IMG/VR virus record: IMGVR_UViG_3300044796_000222
Location: 29,014-93,013 of that record
DNA from: a virus
Length of the DNA stretch: 64,000 nucleotides
Strand: one strand, 5' to 3'
This document shows, piece by piece, positions 47,816 through 56,319 of the stretch. The number at the start of each line of letters is the position of its first letter. Within the stretch, counting starts at the first letter, position 1. A model generated the notes under the pieces. It worked only from the letters and a program-made list of their open reading frames with translations, was not told the DNA's origin and ran no database searches. The translations under genes and the position numbers were made by a program.

Positions 47816-47842
47816 TTGACATCCGCGCAGGATGGTTATGTT
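47816..47842 (+). promoter_or_regulatory. Promoter of recombination block
   Basis: TTGACA (47816-47821), a 15-base spacer and TATGTT (47837-47842). The gene's ATG is at 47849, so the transcript would start at or very near the first codon, which suggests leaderless translation. The -35 overlaps the stop of the preceding gene by none to one base. Confidence 0.6.
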
Positions 47843-47848
47843 GCGGAG

Positions 47849-49600
47849 ATGGCGACACGAAAGAAGACGGATGCGATGGGGCAGGCGGAGTTGGGCGGCG
47901 GGGAGGGCTCATCGCATGGACTCATCCTGTCGACGCTCGAAATTCAGAACGTCAGGTCGATCACGAGGGCATCATTCGAGTTCGGTCCGATGGGCGCTGT
48001 TTTTTCGGGGGCCAGCGGGGCTGGGAAGAGTTCCGTGTTGAAAGCGGTTCTCGCGGTCCTTGGTCGCGCCGGTTTGGACGGGAAAATCGTGCGCAATGGC
48101 GAAGACGAGGCTCGCATCGAGATCGGCTTCAGCAACGGCGCGACCGTCGTCCAGAAGCAGAAGAAGGGCGGCGGCGCGGAGCCACCGAAGTTACTGCGCG
48201 ATGGCGTCAAAGGCGGCGTGAGCGATCTGCAATCGATGCTCGGCATCGGAGCGCCGGTCTTCGACGTTATATCGTACGCGAGCCTCGACAAAAAAGGCAT
48301 TCGCGCGCACGTCTTGGGGTGCATGCCTATGGCGCTCACGCCGGCATTCGCGGCGAAGTTTGCGCCTGACCTGCCGACGCACTTCACCTTCGAGGGTCAC
48401 GGGTTGGAGGCGTTGGCTCGTCTCGAAAAGGTCTACTACGACCGCCGATACGACGCGAACCGTGAAGCGGACAGGGCGAAGTCGGACGCCACGCGCGCCA
48501 TCGACGCTGCCGAGTTGGCATCACGCGGAGTCGCGGATGATGCGCCTTCGGTCGCCGACGCCGACGCGAAAGAGCGTGAGGCCGTCACCGCGCTCGCCGT
48601 GCTCCGCGCCGAAGCGTCGTCCGCCGACAAGGCGCGCGTCCAGCGTGATGTCACGTGGTCATCGATTCAGCGCAAACGTTCTGACGCAGAGAAGGCGATC
48701 GACGGCATCGAGCCTGTCGACCCGTCGCGATTCGCTGACGGTGAAGCGGCGCTCTCCGCCGCGAAGAAGAAGTTGGTCGAGTCAGAAGCGCTCGTCGTCG
48801 CCACGACCGCTCGCCAGAAGACCGTCATCGATCGCCACGCCGAAGAGCGTGCGGAGATGGAGCGACGCCACGCCGTCGAACGCAACGAGCAAGATGGCGA
48901 TGTCGACGAGGCGCGACTGCTCGACGCCGCGAATCGACAGGCGGAGCACAAGATCCTCGCCGGCATCGCGACGCTTCGTGAACGAGACGAGGCGTACAAG
49001 CGCGCCATCGCCCGCGCTGCGGAGTTGACCGCAGATGCCGACGAGGCGGAGCGCGCACTTGGAGCCACCGATGCGGCCAGCGTGTCACCGGAAGCAATCT
49101 CCGACGCGGAGGCGCGCATCGAGGCCGCACGAGTGGCGTGCGCCGCAGCTCGTCGTGCGGAGGCGGCGATGCTGGCGAAGAAGACGGCGGCCGACGCTCG
49201 CGCGAAAGCCAAGGCGTCGGTCGAGGCAGCCGAAGCACTCGACAAGATCGTGGTCGCGCTTCAGAAAGACGCGCCGGCCGCGCTCGCGATGGAAGCCGGC
49301 GGTATCCCCGGCATCCGCGTCACCGCCGACGACATCACCCTCGACGGCGTGAGCCTTATGGAGCGTAGTAGCGGAGAGCAGTTGCGAGATGGCGTCACTT
49401 TCGCGAAGCGTCTCGGCGCGCAGTCCAACTGGCGCGTGCTGTTCATAAATGACCTTAACAGGTTGGGGCCATCGGCCCAGCTTGATCTGCTCCGCGATGT
49501 CTGCGGCGACGGCTGGCAGGTGCTCGCCACGATCACCACTGACGACAAGACGCTGACGGTTCACGCGATCGATGAGAAGTATCTGTCAAAGCAGGAGTAA
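47849..49600 (+). CDS. SMC/RecF-like coiled-coil ATPase
   Basis: This 583-residue protein starts at ATG 47849; a TTG at 47816 lies inside the promoter. The N-terminal head has LEIQNVRSITRASFEFGPMG and Walker A GASGAGKSS (residues 54-62, Lys60). Residues ~180-470 are a long Ala/Glu/Arg coiled coil. The C-terminal head has a signature-like SSGEQLRDGVTFA and Walker B VLFINDLNRL, ending with a H-loop-like ATITTDDKTL. This is the layout of SbcC/RecF-type enzymes that help recombination nucleases or processing of DNA ends. Adjacent exonuclease and annealing genes fit this. Confidence 0.85.
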   Translation: MATRKKTDAMGQAELGGGEGSSHGLILSTLEIQNVRSITRASFEFGPMGAVFSGASGAGKSSVLKAVLAVLGRAGLDGKIVRNGEDEARIEIGFSNGATVVQKQKKGGGAEPPKLLRDGVKGGVSDLQSMLGIGAPVFDVISYASLDKKGIRAHVLGCMPMALTPAFAAKFAPDLPTHFTFEGHGLEALARLEKVYYDRRYDANREADRAKSDATRAIDAAELASRGVADDAPSVADADAKEREAVTALAVLRAEASSADKARVQRDVTWSSIQRKRSDAEKAIDGIEPVDPSRFADGEAALSAAKKKLVESEALVVATTARQKTVIDRHAEERAEMERRHAVERNEQDGDVDEARLLDAANRQAEHKILAGIATLRERDEAYKRAIARAAELTADADEAERALGATDAASVSPEAISDAEARIEAARVACAAARRAEAAMLAKKTAADARAKAKASVEAAEALDKIVVALQKDAPAALAMEAGGIPGIRVTADDITLDGVSLMERSSGEQLRDGVTFAKRLGAQSNWRVLFINDLNRLGPSAQLDLLRDVCGDGWQVLATITTDDKTLTVHAIDEKYLSKQE

Positions 49601-49603
49601 GCC

Positions 49604-50278
49604 TTGAGGACTGGCCGCCCAAGAATTGACGTGTCTGGTAAAAAGTTTGGGATGCTGACGATCTTGTCGCCTGACGGCAACATCGGGAAGTCCCCAGCGT
49701 GGTCATGTATATGCGATTGCGGGAATGTTGTCACCAGGTCAATCTGGTCGATCCAATCCCTCAGCGCTTATTCTTGTGGATGTACAAGGCGTCCGAGAAA
49801 AACGGACGCGATGCCTCAGTTGGGCATGTCCGGCACGCTCAGGGAGAGCAACGAATACTATATCTGGCACGACATGAAACGCAGATGCGAAGACCGGCGC
49901 CGCAAGGAGTATCACCGGTACGGCGGAAGGGGCGTACGTGTTTGCGATAGGTGGCGACTGTCTTTCAGGGACTTTCTGCAAGACGTTGGGCCTAGGCCGA
50001 CGCCCGGCCATAGTCTAGACAGGTTCCCAAACCAGAACGGAGATTACGAACCGGGGAACGTTCGTTGGGCGACGCAGAAGGAGCAAACAAGGAACAGAAA
50101 AAGCAACACGTACCTGACGTGTGGCGGCGAGACGATGTTGATGATGGACTGGACCAAGAGAACAAGTTTCGGCCACGGGATGATCAGAACCAGACTGCGT
50201 CTTGGATGGACTGAGGAGGAAACTCTTTCGATCCCTCGTGGCGTATCCAGAAAGGCGTACTACCGTGGCACTCACTGA
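49604..50278 (+). CDS. HNH homing endonuclease
   Basis: A TTG start with GGAG six bases upstream. The 224-residue product has a zinc-like N-terminus (CICDCGNVVTRSIWS) and the phage HNH core: YYIWHDMKRRCEDRRRKEYH, RYGGRGVRVCDRWRLSFRDF, then GPRPTPGHSLDRFPNQNGDY and EPGNVRWATQKEQTRNRKSN. This is the YGGRGI / W..F..F / ..DRID..GxYxPxNCRW family, typical of mobile phage homing endonucleases. The gene separates the ATPase from the exonuclease and its 3' end overlaps the exonuclease start. Confidence 0.88.
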   Translation: MRTGRPRIDVSGKKFGMLTILSPDGNIGKSPAWSCICDCGNVVTRSIWSIQSLSAYSCGCTRRPRKTDAMPQLGMSGTLRESNEYYIWHDMKRRCEDRRRKEYHRYGGRGVRVCDRWRLSFRDFLQDVGPRPTPGHSLDRFPNQNGDYEPGNVRWATQKEQTRNRKSNTYLTCGGETMLMMDWTKRTSFGHGMIRTRLRLGWTEEETLSIPRGVSRKAYYRGTH

Positions 50279-51179
50279 AGAAGACAAGGCTCTCCGCAGG
50301 ACCGGAATCGGCGGAACGGACGCGAGGGCGCTAATTTGCCCGTCTCGCTACGAATCTCCGATGACGGTATATTTGAGCAAAGTCCACCCGGAACGCCTCG
50401 TTGACGATGCTGGTTGGCCGGCGGAACTCGGCAACGCGATGGAGGAGCCGATCGCGCGCTTCTACGCCAAGATGACGAGATCGAAGGTGGAGCGCGTGCC
50501 GATCGTGCGCGGAGCCGAGCCGTGGATGCTCGGCTCGATCGATCGAGTCGCGACCGATGAGTACGGCGCCAAGCGCATCGTCGAAATCAAGAAACCAACG
50601 AGCCGTACTCGCCACGAGTGGAACAACGGCATTCCGGTTCGCTACTGCGTACAGACGACGTTCTATATGGGCGTCACCGGCATCCACGACGCGGATGTAG
50701 TCGCTGCCATCGGGGACGATGAGCCGCAAATTTACCCGCTACCGTTTGACGCTGACCTGTTTGCGCAAATGGTAGCCATATGCCGCCACTTCTGGTACGA
50801 AAACGTGCTCGGCAAGATGCCGCCGGCAGTCGACGGCTCGAACGCCACGGTCGATGCCCTTCGTGCGCTATTCCCGCGCGTCGGCCACGCAAAACTGATC
50901 GCCCCGTCGGAAGAGGACCTTGCGCTCGGCCGAAGGATGGCTAACGTGAAGCGGCAGTTGAAAGCGCTCGAAGAAGAGCACGACGCGATGAAGGCCGAAC
51001 TGTGCGCGCGCATCGGCGATGCGAAAGGCATCGAAGGCGTCGCAACGTGGTCTGAGCGTAAAGGCAGCGTCGCGTGGGGTCAGGCCGCGAAAGCGCATGG
51101 CATCACCGAAGCGATGGCTGAAGCGTTTCGCGGTGAGACAACCAGGACTTTTTCTCTGTTGATGAAGGACGAGGAGTGA
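50265..51179 (+). CDS. YqaJ-type viral exonuclease
   Basis: This 304-residue enzyme starts at GTG 50265, overlapping the HNH gene. The N-terminus RRTGIGGTDARALICPSRYE fits YqaJ/lambda-exonuclease (IGGSDAAAILG-x-SPY). ELGNAMEEPIARFYAKM matches the EPxAxxxY motif, PWMLGSIDRVATDE supplies the active-site Asp region, and KRIVEIKKPTSRTR supplies the E-x-K pair. The C-terminal ~90 residues (RRMANVKRQLKALEEEHDAM) are helical. It makes 3' single strands from ends for annealing-type recombination. Confidence 0.85.
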   Translation: MALTEEDKALRRTGIGGTDARALICPSRYESPMTVYLSKVHPERLVDDAGWPAELGNAMEEPIARFYAKMTRSKVERVPIVRGAEPWMLGSIDRVATDEYGAKRIVEIKKPTSRTRHEWNNGIPVRYCVQTTFYMGVTGIHDADVVAAIGDDEPQIYPLPFDADLFAQMVAICRHFWYENVLGKMPPAVDGSNATVDALRALFPRVGHAKLIAPSEEDLALGRRMANVKRQLKALEEEHDAMKAELCARIGDAKGIEGVATWSERKGSVAWGQAAKAHGITEAMAEAFRGETTRTFSLLMKDEE

Positions 51180-51181
51180 AC

Positions 51182-52279
51182 ATGGCGAACGGATCAAACG
51201 ACAGCGAGTACGGTATGTCGCGCGTGGAGCCGCAGGCTGCTGGCACGATGAGCCGGCAAGACGGTAGCGGCGGCAGTGCGATCACGCGCATCGCCGAGAC
51301 GTCGGCTTCGGTGCTCGCAGAGCAGGCCCGCGCTACCATCGAAGTCCGCACGATGATGGCTTTGCGCAGGCCGCGAGATTTTGACTCAGTTCGCGCCGCT
51401 CTTTTGAAGGAATGCAAGCGCCCAGGCTTCGCTGCGGCGTCGCGATACGCAAAGCCGGTCGGCGGCGGCGAGAAAGTGCGCGGTTTCACCATTCGCTTCG
51501 CAGAAGCGGCCATTCGCTGCGCGACGAATATTGACGTGCAGACCACGGTCGTATTTGATGACGACACTAAACGAATCGTGCGCGTCGTCGTCTGCGACCT
51601 CGAATCGAACGTGCCGTACACGAGCGAGTTGAGTATCGAGAAGACCGTCGAGCGCGCCAATGGCGCGGGGCGCACGGTGCTGTTTCAGCGTCGCAACTCA
51701 AAGGGTGGCCTGACCTACGTTGTCGTCGCAACTGAAGACGAGATGGCGCAGAAGCAGGCGTCTCTCGTGTCGAAGGCGATCCGAAACTCAGCGCTGCGCC
51801 TGCTCCCCGGCGACATCCTCGACGACTGCCTGGACGTGATCGGGGAGACGCTCGACAAGGAAGACAAGACTGACCCGGAGGCGGCAAAGAAGAAGCTTCT
51901 CGATGCGTTTGCGTCGATTGGCGTTCCGCCGAGTGAGGTCAAGACATACCTCGGCACCGACGGCTCTTACTTGAGCCCAGGCGAGATGAAGGAGTTGCGC
52001 GAAATCTACGCGTCGATTCGTGATGGTGAAGCGCACTGGTCGGAGATTCTTGCTTCGCGGAAGCAAGAGCGCGCACCGATCGACGAACCCAAGTCGTCGC
52101 CGGTCGACAAGGCGCGTGAGGCCGCTGCCGCCGCCGCTGCCAAGACGAAGCAGGCGAAAGCCGATCGCCCCGCCGCGAGCGCGCAGCCAGCGAAGGGCAC
52201 GAAGGATGACCCGGCGACCGCCGACCCGGAGCCGCCGGCAGATTGGAAGCCCGCGCGGGAGCCTGGCTCCGATGGCTGA
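51182..52279 (+). CDS. Likely single-strand annealing protein (phage recombinase)
   Basis: The ATG at 51182 has GAGGAG five bases upstream; a GTG six bases earlier is possible. The 365-residue product has RRPRDFDSVRAALLKECKRP, FTIRFAEAAIRCATNIDVQT, DLESNVPYTSELSIEKTVER and DEMAQKQASLVSKAIRNSAL, LRLLPGDILDDCLDVIGETL. This order (RFxE core, then KTVER, then SKAxRNxxLRLxPGD) resembles phage recombinase/annealing proteins that I recall next to YqaJ exonucleases. The C-terminal ~80 residues are Ala/Lys/Pro-rich and disordered. Function is inferred from context. Confidence 0.7.
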   Translation: MANGSNDSEYGMSRVEPQAAGTMSRQDGSGGSAITRIAETSASVLAEQARATIEVRTMMALRRPRDFDSVRAALLKECKRPGFAAASRYAKPVGGGEKVRGFTIRFAEAAIRCATNIDVQTTVVFDDDTKRIVRVVVCDLESNVPYTSELSIEKTVERANGAGRTVLFQRRNSKGGLTYVVVATEDEMAQKQASLVSKAIRNSALRLLPGDILDDCLDVIGETLDKEDKTDPEAAKKKLLDAFASIGVPPSEVKTYLGTDGSYLSPGEMKELREIYASIRDGEAHWSEILASRKQERAPIDEPKSSPVDKAREAAAAAAAKTKQAKADRPAASAQPAKGTKDDPATADPEPPADWKPAREPGSDG

Positions 52280-52457
52280 CATCGACTTCCACTGCGAGAT
52301 GGCAATCCTCCGCATCGAAGACTACCGCGACCTAAAGAAACTCGACGCCTACTGGACGGAACTGGCGGTCCCGATCCTCGCCGACTCCACACCCGAAGAC
52401 CGCGCCACGGTCGAGAACGTTTACGCTGCGCGTCGCGCGGCGTTGGGGGCCAAATGA
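52272..52457 (+). CDS. Small protein
   Basis: This 61-residue product (ATG 52272, overlapping the annealing gene by 8 bases) has a helical acidic fold (EMAILRIEDYRDLKKLDAYW, TPEDRATVENVYAARRAALG). Overlap with the next gene (ATGA) supports it. No family is recognised. Confidence 0.65.
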   Translation: MADIDFHCEMAILRIEDYRDLKKLDAYWTELAVPILADSTPEDRATVENVYAARRAALGAK

Positions 52458-52756
52458 AACCGACTTCCACCATCCCCTCCATCACGCTCCTGAAGCGCCT
52501 GGACTGCCTGTCTTTGAACCAAGCCGACCGCCAGTTCGTGACTGGCTGCCTTCTGCTCACGGACGACGCTCGTGGCTTCTCGCGCGTGCAACGCGGAATT
52601 ATCGAGAAGATCGCGAAGGCTTATGGCATCGACATGAGCGAGAGCGCGTCGCCCCTTGGAGTCATCGACTTCGGCCCGATGGTGAAAATACCTCCGCCTC
52701 ACAAGCCTGCGTTCGTGGCGCGCGCAGAGGCGGCGGAACTGCGAGGCGGAGCGTGA
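52454..52756 (+). CDS. Hypothetical helical protein
   Basis: This 100-residue protein begins KPTSTIPSITLLKRLDCLSL and has ARGFSRVQRGIIEKIAKAYG, a helical region with Arg/Lys. It is coupled by overlaps on both sides. No family is recognised. Confidence 0.65.
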   Translation: MKPTSTIPSITLLKRLDCLSLNQADRQFVTGCLLLTDDARGFSRVQRGIIEKIAKAYGIDMSESASPLGVIDFGPMVKIPPPHKPAFVARAEAAELRGGA

Positions 52757-53076
52757 ATGACAACGATTCCGACATGGTGCGCGTGGTGCGCGGGCTGTCG
52801 AATCTTCTCGTCGCAGAGGCGATGGGGCGCGGCAAGCAAACTCAGCGCGCCGACAACGCGCAGTATGAACTTGACGAGTTGCGCGAGCGGATCAAAGAGT
52901 CGGATGACGCCAACGACTACATGTGGCATGAGGTGAACGAGCTGCGCTCCATGCGCTCCCATGCCATAGAACTGCTAGACGCCTGCTCGAAATCGAAGCA
53001 CACAACGCCTCGCATGGCCGCAGCAATCGACTCGCTGAAGAAGGCGTTGGGGCGGACTGAGGAGACGCCGTTTTAG
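52753..53076 (+). CDS. Hypothetical coiled-coil protein
   Basis: A GTG start overlaps the previous stop. The 107-residue product is helical with a heptad-like stretch (YELDELRERIKESDDANDYM, HEVNELRSMRSHAIELLDAC). No family is recognised. Confidence 0.62.
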   Translation: MNDNDSDMVRVVRGLSNLLVAEAMGRGKQTQRADNAQYELDELRERIKESDDANDYMWHEVNELRSMRSHAIELLDACSKSKHTTPRMAAAIDSLKKALGRTEETPF

Positions 53077-53078
53077 CC

Positions 53079-53300
53079 ATGGGCGCCCTCGCCTGCCACT
53101 TCTGCGGTGTCGCTGGCGTGCCCGGCAAGACCATCTTCTGCGTCCATCGCGGAGTGCCGAAGGGGAAGTGGGCGCATGGCGAGCCGGAGGATTGCATCGC
53201 CGCCCTGAAGGCGATTATCTGGAAACACAAGGATCGCGCCATGTCGCTCGGTCAACGGGAACGACGACTGAGAGAGCGCATTGAGCGGTACCAGCCATGA
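53079..53300 (+). CDS. Zinc-knuckle small protein
   Basis: The 73-residue product has ACHFCGVAGVPGKTIFCVHR, a C-x2-C-x10-C-x2-H-type knuckle, then a basic helix (KHKDRAMSLGQRERRLRERI). It is likely to be a nucleic-acid-binding mini-protein. No family is recognised. Confidence 0.68.
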   Translation: MGALACHFCGVAGVPGKTIFCVHRGVPKGKWAHGEPEDCIAALKAIIWKHKDRAMSLGQRERRLRERIERYQP

Positions 53301-53635
53301 CCACGAAGACACGCCTCTCGATGGAAGCGATGCGCGACATCGATCGCGTTGTCGGCGCCATCGGCCGAATCTCGATGTCGAAGGCGCGTGAGCTGACTGA
53401 GCGGATTGTTTTTGATGACCTACGCTTGGAGGAACTCGACCCAGCCGAACTCGGCCAGTCGGACACGGCGAGGATCGATTGGCTCGTCAACGCTTCGCCA
53501 TCGCCGATGACGGGGCCACAAGTCGCCGCAGCGGTTGGACGCGAAGAGACGACCGTCGCCCCTCTCCTCTGTCGTCTGGTGAAGCAACGCAGGATCGCGA
53601 AGGTGCGTGGTGGATACGCTCGGAGGTTGCTGTGA
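53297..53635 (+). CDS. Winged-helix-like regulator
   Basis: The 112-residue product has an N-terminal helical part and a C-terminal half with MTGPQVAAAVGREETTVAPL, LCRLVKQRRIAKVRGGYARR; this is helix-turn-helix then a wing. It could be a small transcription regulator. It overlaps the next mini-ORF (GTGA). Confidence 0.66.
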   Translation: MTTKTRLSMEAMRDIDRVVGAIGRISMSKARELTERIVFDDLRLEELDPAELGQSDTARIDWLVNASPSPMTGPQVAAAVGREETTVAPLLCRLVKQRRIAKVRGGYARRLL

Positions 53636-53700
53636 AGCCTCTCCTCGACTGGCTTCTGCTCATCTGGCACGTCCTACGTGGAAAGCCTGACGAGCCATGA
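53632..53700 (+). CDS. 22-residue membrane mini-peptide
   Basis: A GTG start (GTGA overlap) and an ATGA overlap with the next gene bound a tiny ORF. The peptide has one hydrophobic stretch (LLDWLLLIWHVL) and a charged tail. The double overlap suggests it may be translated, but it could also be a spacer. Confidence 0.4.
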   Translation: MKPLLDWLLLIWHVLRGKPDEP

Positions 53701-54107
53701 AACCTCCCGAGTCCCCCGAAGAGTGGACCGCCCTGTTCGCGCTCAACCACCCGCCGCTTGTCGAACCGTTCCGCGAGCCGCGCGTCGTGCGTGGTGACGA
53801 TAAGTCGAAGCGTGGGCGCCCTATCTGCATTCATCACGCGATCCTGGTCGATTCGCAGACGCGGTCGCTGGCCTGTCGTAAGTGCGACGCGAACATCGAC
53901 CCGATCGATTACCTGGCGAAGTTGGCGAACGAAGGATCATGGATCGTCCACCTCCACGAGCAGAAGTTGGCGCTCGGTGAAGAGGTGGAGCGGCTCAAGC
54001 ATGAAGTCACGCTGCTGAAAGCGCAGAAGAAGCGTGCGAGCGATGACGCTGTGGGCATCCTGAAGCGCGTTGTGAAAGAACCGAAAGGCGGCGGTATAGT
54101 CGGTTGA
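53697..54107 (+). CDS. Zinc-site protein with coiled coil
   Basis: The 136-residue product has GRPICIHHAILVDSQTRSLA, then CRKCDANIDPIDYLAKLANE, a C-x-H-H ... C-x2-C site. The C-terminal half is coiled coil (EEVERLKHEVTLLKAQKKRA). It resembles phage proteins with a CxHH/CxxC pair that I recall, with no known function. Confidence 0.72.
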   Translation: MKPPESPEEWTALFALNHPPLVEPFREPRVVRGDDKSKRGRPICIHHAILVDSQTRSLACRKCDANIDPIDYLAKLANEGSWIVHLHEQKLALGEEVERLKHEVTLLKAQKKRASDDAVGILKRVVKEPKGGGIVG

Positions 54108-54131
54108 CATTCTCCGAAGCGTGGTGATGTT
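54104..54131 (+). promoter_or_regulatory. Promoter of the 717-residue protein gene
   Basis: TTGACA (54104-54109), a 16-base spacer and GATGTT (54126-54131), with the ATG at 54138. The predicted start is at or next to the ATG, as at 47849, so translation may be leaderless. The downstream TTGC after the -10 is shared with that site. Confidence 0.6.
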
Positions 54132-54137
54132 GCCTCC

Positions 54138-56291
54138 ATGAACGTCACCAGCCCGCAGAACGCACCCGCCCCACGTACGCAGAAGTTCGGCCTTCCCGAA
54201 GATGCCAGCGCGCGACCCGTCGTCGTCGACGAGTTCCCGTCGTTCGCACGCATCGTCGCAGCGTCGTTCCAAGACATGGCGAAGGGCACGAACGTCTTCG
54301 TTGCTGACGTGGATGGCGACGAATTGTATGCGAGGTACCTCGCCGCATTCCCGCCTGGCACCGATCCGTTCTTCAGGAAGACGACCGAGCACGACTGCTC
54401 ATGCTGCAAGCACTTCATCCGTCGCGCGGGCGCTGTCATCTCCGTCGTCGACGGGAAGATCCGAACCGTGTGGGACGAGGCCGCTGAGAGCGCTCCCGAC
54501 TTCTACACCGACGTCGCGAAGGCGCTCCGAGATGCCGTTCGTGCGGCTGGCATCCGCGACCTCTTCCGCGTGGGGAAGAACGAGACGCAGTTCGGATCTC
54601 AGCAGACGCGATCGCTCGACGCAGAGACGCAGAAGACGGTCGCGTGGAGCCACTTCTTCACTGGCGAGATCCCGAGTCGCTTCCGCGCGGACTTGCCCGA
54701 CACCGATCGCGGGAACTACCGCACCACCGTCCAAGTCTTCGAGCGTGGCCTCACCGAGTTGTCGCCGAGCGCCGTGGAGACCGTTGTGTCGCTCATCGAG
54801 GCGAACAGCCTGTACCGTGGTGAGGAGCACAAGCGCGCCGTCACCGAGTTCCAGAAGATGCAGCGCGAGTTCCTGGCGAAGAGCGCATCGGAGCGGCTCG
54901 TCTACGCGTGGGCGAACGCCAGCAGTCCGGCGGCGCGCTTCCGAAACACGGTCATCGGCACGCTCGTGCAAGAGCTGTCGGAAGGCAAGGACTTGGAGCA
55001 AGCGGTCAAGGGCTTCGAGACGAAGGTCGCGCCGCAGAACTACAAACGGACGACGGCGCTCATCACGCCTGGCATGGTCAAGAAAGCGATGGAGACCATC
55101 GAGGAGCTTGGCCTCGAACCCGCGCTCGAACGCCGCTTCGCTGTCATCGGCGACGTCTCGGTCAACGACGTGAAGTGGGTCGACGGCGCGGCCCGACCCT
55201 TGATGAAGGGCGGCATCGGCGACGTGCTGATGAAGCACGCGTCCGCAGCGACCGATGCTGGCAAGGATGAGGAGCGCGCCGAAGACATCTCCATCGACGA
55301 CTTCATGTCCAAGATCCTTCCCGACGTCACCGGCATGGATGTCTTCTTCAAGGGCGCACACTCCGGCAACCTGATGTCGCTCACTGCGCCGGTCCATCCA
55401 GAGCCGAAGCAACTGTTCCGCTGGACGAACGACTTCGCGTGGTCCTACGGCGGGAACGTTGCCGACAGCATCAAGGAGCGCGTGAAGAAGGCTGGCGGTA
55501 GCGTTGTCGGCACGCTTCGCGTTTCGCTCTCGTGGTTCAACTACGACGACCTCGACCTGCACGTTCACGAGCCTCAAGGTCGCGGCATCGGCGGCGCGAT
55601 GAATGAGATTTTCTTCCGCAACAAGCGCGGCTGGACTGGCGGCACGCTCGACGTGGACATGAACGCTGGCACCGGCCAGACGCGGGAAGCCGTCGAGAAC
55701 GTCATCTGGCCGAACAAGGCGCCCGACGGCGCCTACCGGATCGTAGTCAACAACTACACATTTCGCGAGTCCGCCGACCCTGGATTCACCATCGAGATCG
55801 AGTGCGCTGGAAAGGTCTCTCACTTCTCACACAACAAGGCCGTTCGTCATGCTCAGGACATCACCGTCTGCACGATCCACATGAAGAACGGCGTCGTCGA
55901 GCGCTTCGAGCCGGGCGATGCGGGCATCACTTCGTCAGTCATCTCGCAAGACAAGTGGGGCCTGAAGACCGAGCAATACGTCAAGGTCAACGCCGTCATG
56001 CTCAGCCCGAACTTCTGGGGTGACAATGCCGTCGGGAACAAGCACACGTTCTTCGTCCTCGACGGCGCGAAGAGCGACGAGGACACGCGAGGCTTCTACA
56101 ACGAGTTCCTGCACCCGCGCCTCGAACCGCACCGGAAGGTCTTCGAGATCATCGGCGACAAGACGAAGTGCCGACCGACCGAAGGGCAACTGTCGGGGCT
56201 CGGTTTCTCGTCGACCAAGAAAGACGCGTTCCTCGTCCGGGCCAAGTTCGGCAAGAAGACCCGCCTGTTCAACATCCACGTCGGCGCGTGA
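54138..56291 (+). CDS. Large phage protein with DUF2135/YfaP-like domain
   Basis: This 717-residue protein, the largest non-virion gene here, is uncharacterised. Residues ~85-105 hold HDCSCCKHFIRRAGAVISVV, a Cys cluster like that of uncharacterised large phage proteins I recall. The centre is helical and charged. Residues ~457-570 match the DUF2135/YfaP pattern: TLRVSLSWFNYDDLDLHVHE with the D-x-D-L-H-V motif, GGTLDVDMNAGTGQTREAVE, then APDGAYRIVVNNYTFRES. This beta-sandwich domain is found in several bacterial surface or defence-linked proteins. No catalytic motif is visible. It has its own promoter. Confidence 0.82.
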   Translation: MNVTSPQNAPAPRTQKFGLPEDASARPVVVDEFPSFARIVAASFQDMAKGTNVFVADVDGDELYARYLAAFPPGTDPFFRKTTEHDCSCCKHFIRRAGAVISVVDGKIRTVWDEAAESAPDFYTDVAKALRDAVRAAGIRDLFRVGKNETQFGSQQTRSLDAETQKTVAWSHFFTGEIPSRFRADLPDTDRGNYRTTVQVFERGLTELSPSAVETVVSLIEANSLYRGEEHKRAVTEFQKMQREFLAKSASERLVYAWANASSPAARFRNTVIGTLVQELSEGKDLEQAVKGFETKVAPQNYKRTTALITPGMVKKAMETIEELGLEPALERRFAVIGDVSVNDVKWVDGAARPLMKGGIGDVLMKHASAATDAGKDEERAEDISIDDFMSKILPDVTGMDVFFKGAHSGNLMSLTAPVHPEPKQLFRWTNDFAWSYGGNVADSIKERVKKAGGSVVGTLRVSLSWFNYDDLDLHVHEPQGRGIGGAMNEIFFRNKRGWTGGTLDVDMNAGTGQTREAVENVIWPNKAPDGAYRIVVNNYTFRESADPGFTIEIECAGKVSHFSHNKAVRHAQDITVCTIHMKNGVVERFEPGDAGITSSVISQDKWGLKTEQYVKVNAVMLSPNFWGDNAVGNKHTFFVLDGAKSDEDTRGFYNEFLHPRLEPHRKVFEIIGDKTKCRPTEGQLSGLGFSSTKKDAFLVRAKFGKKTRLFNIHVGA

Positions 56292-56319
56292 GCCGACCAA
56301 CGCTACGGAGACCAAGACC

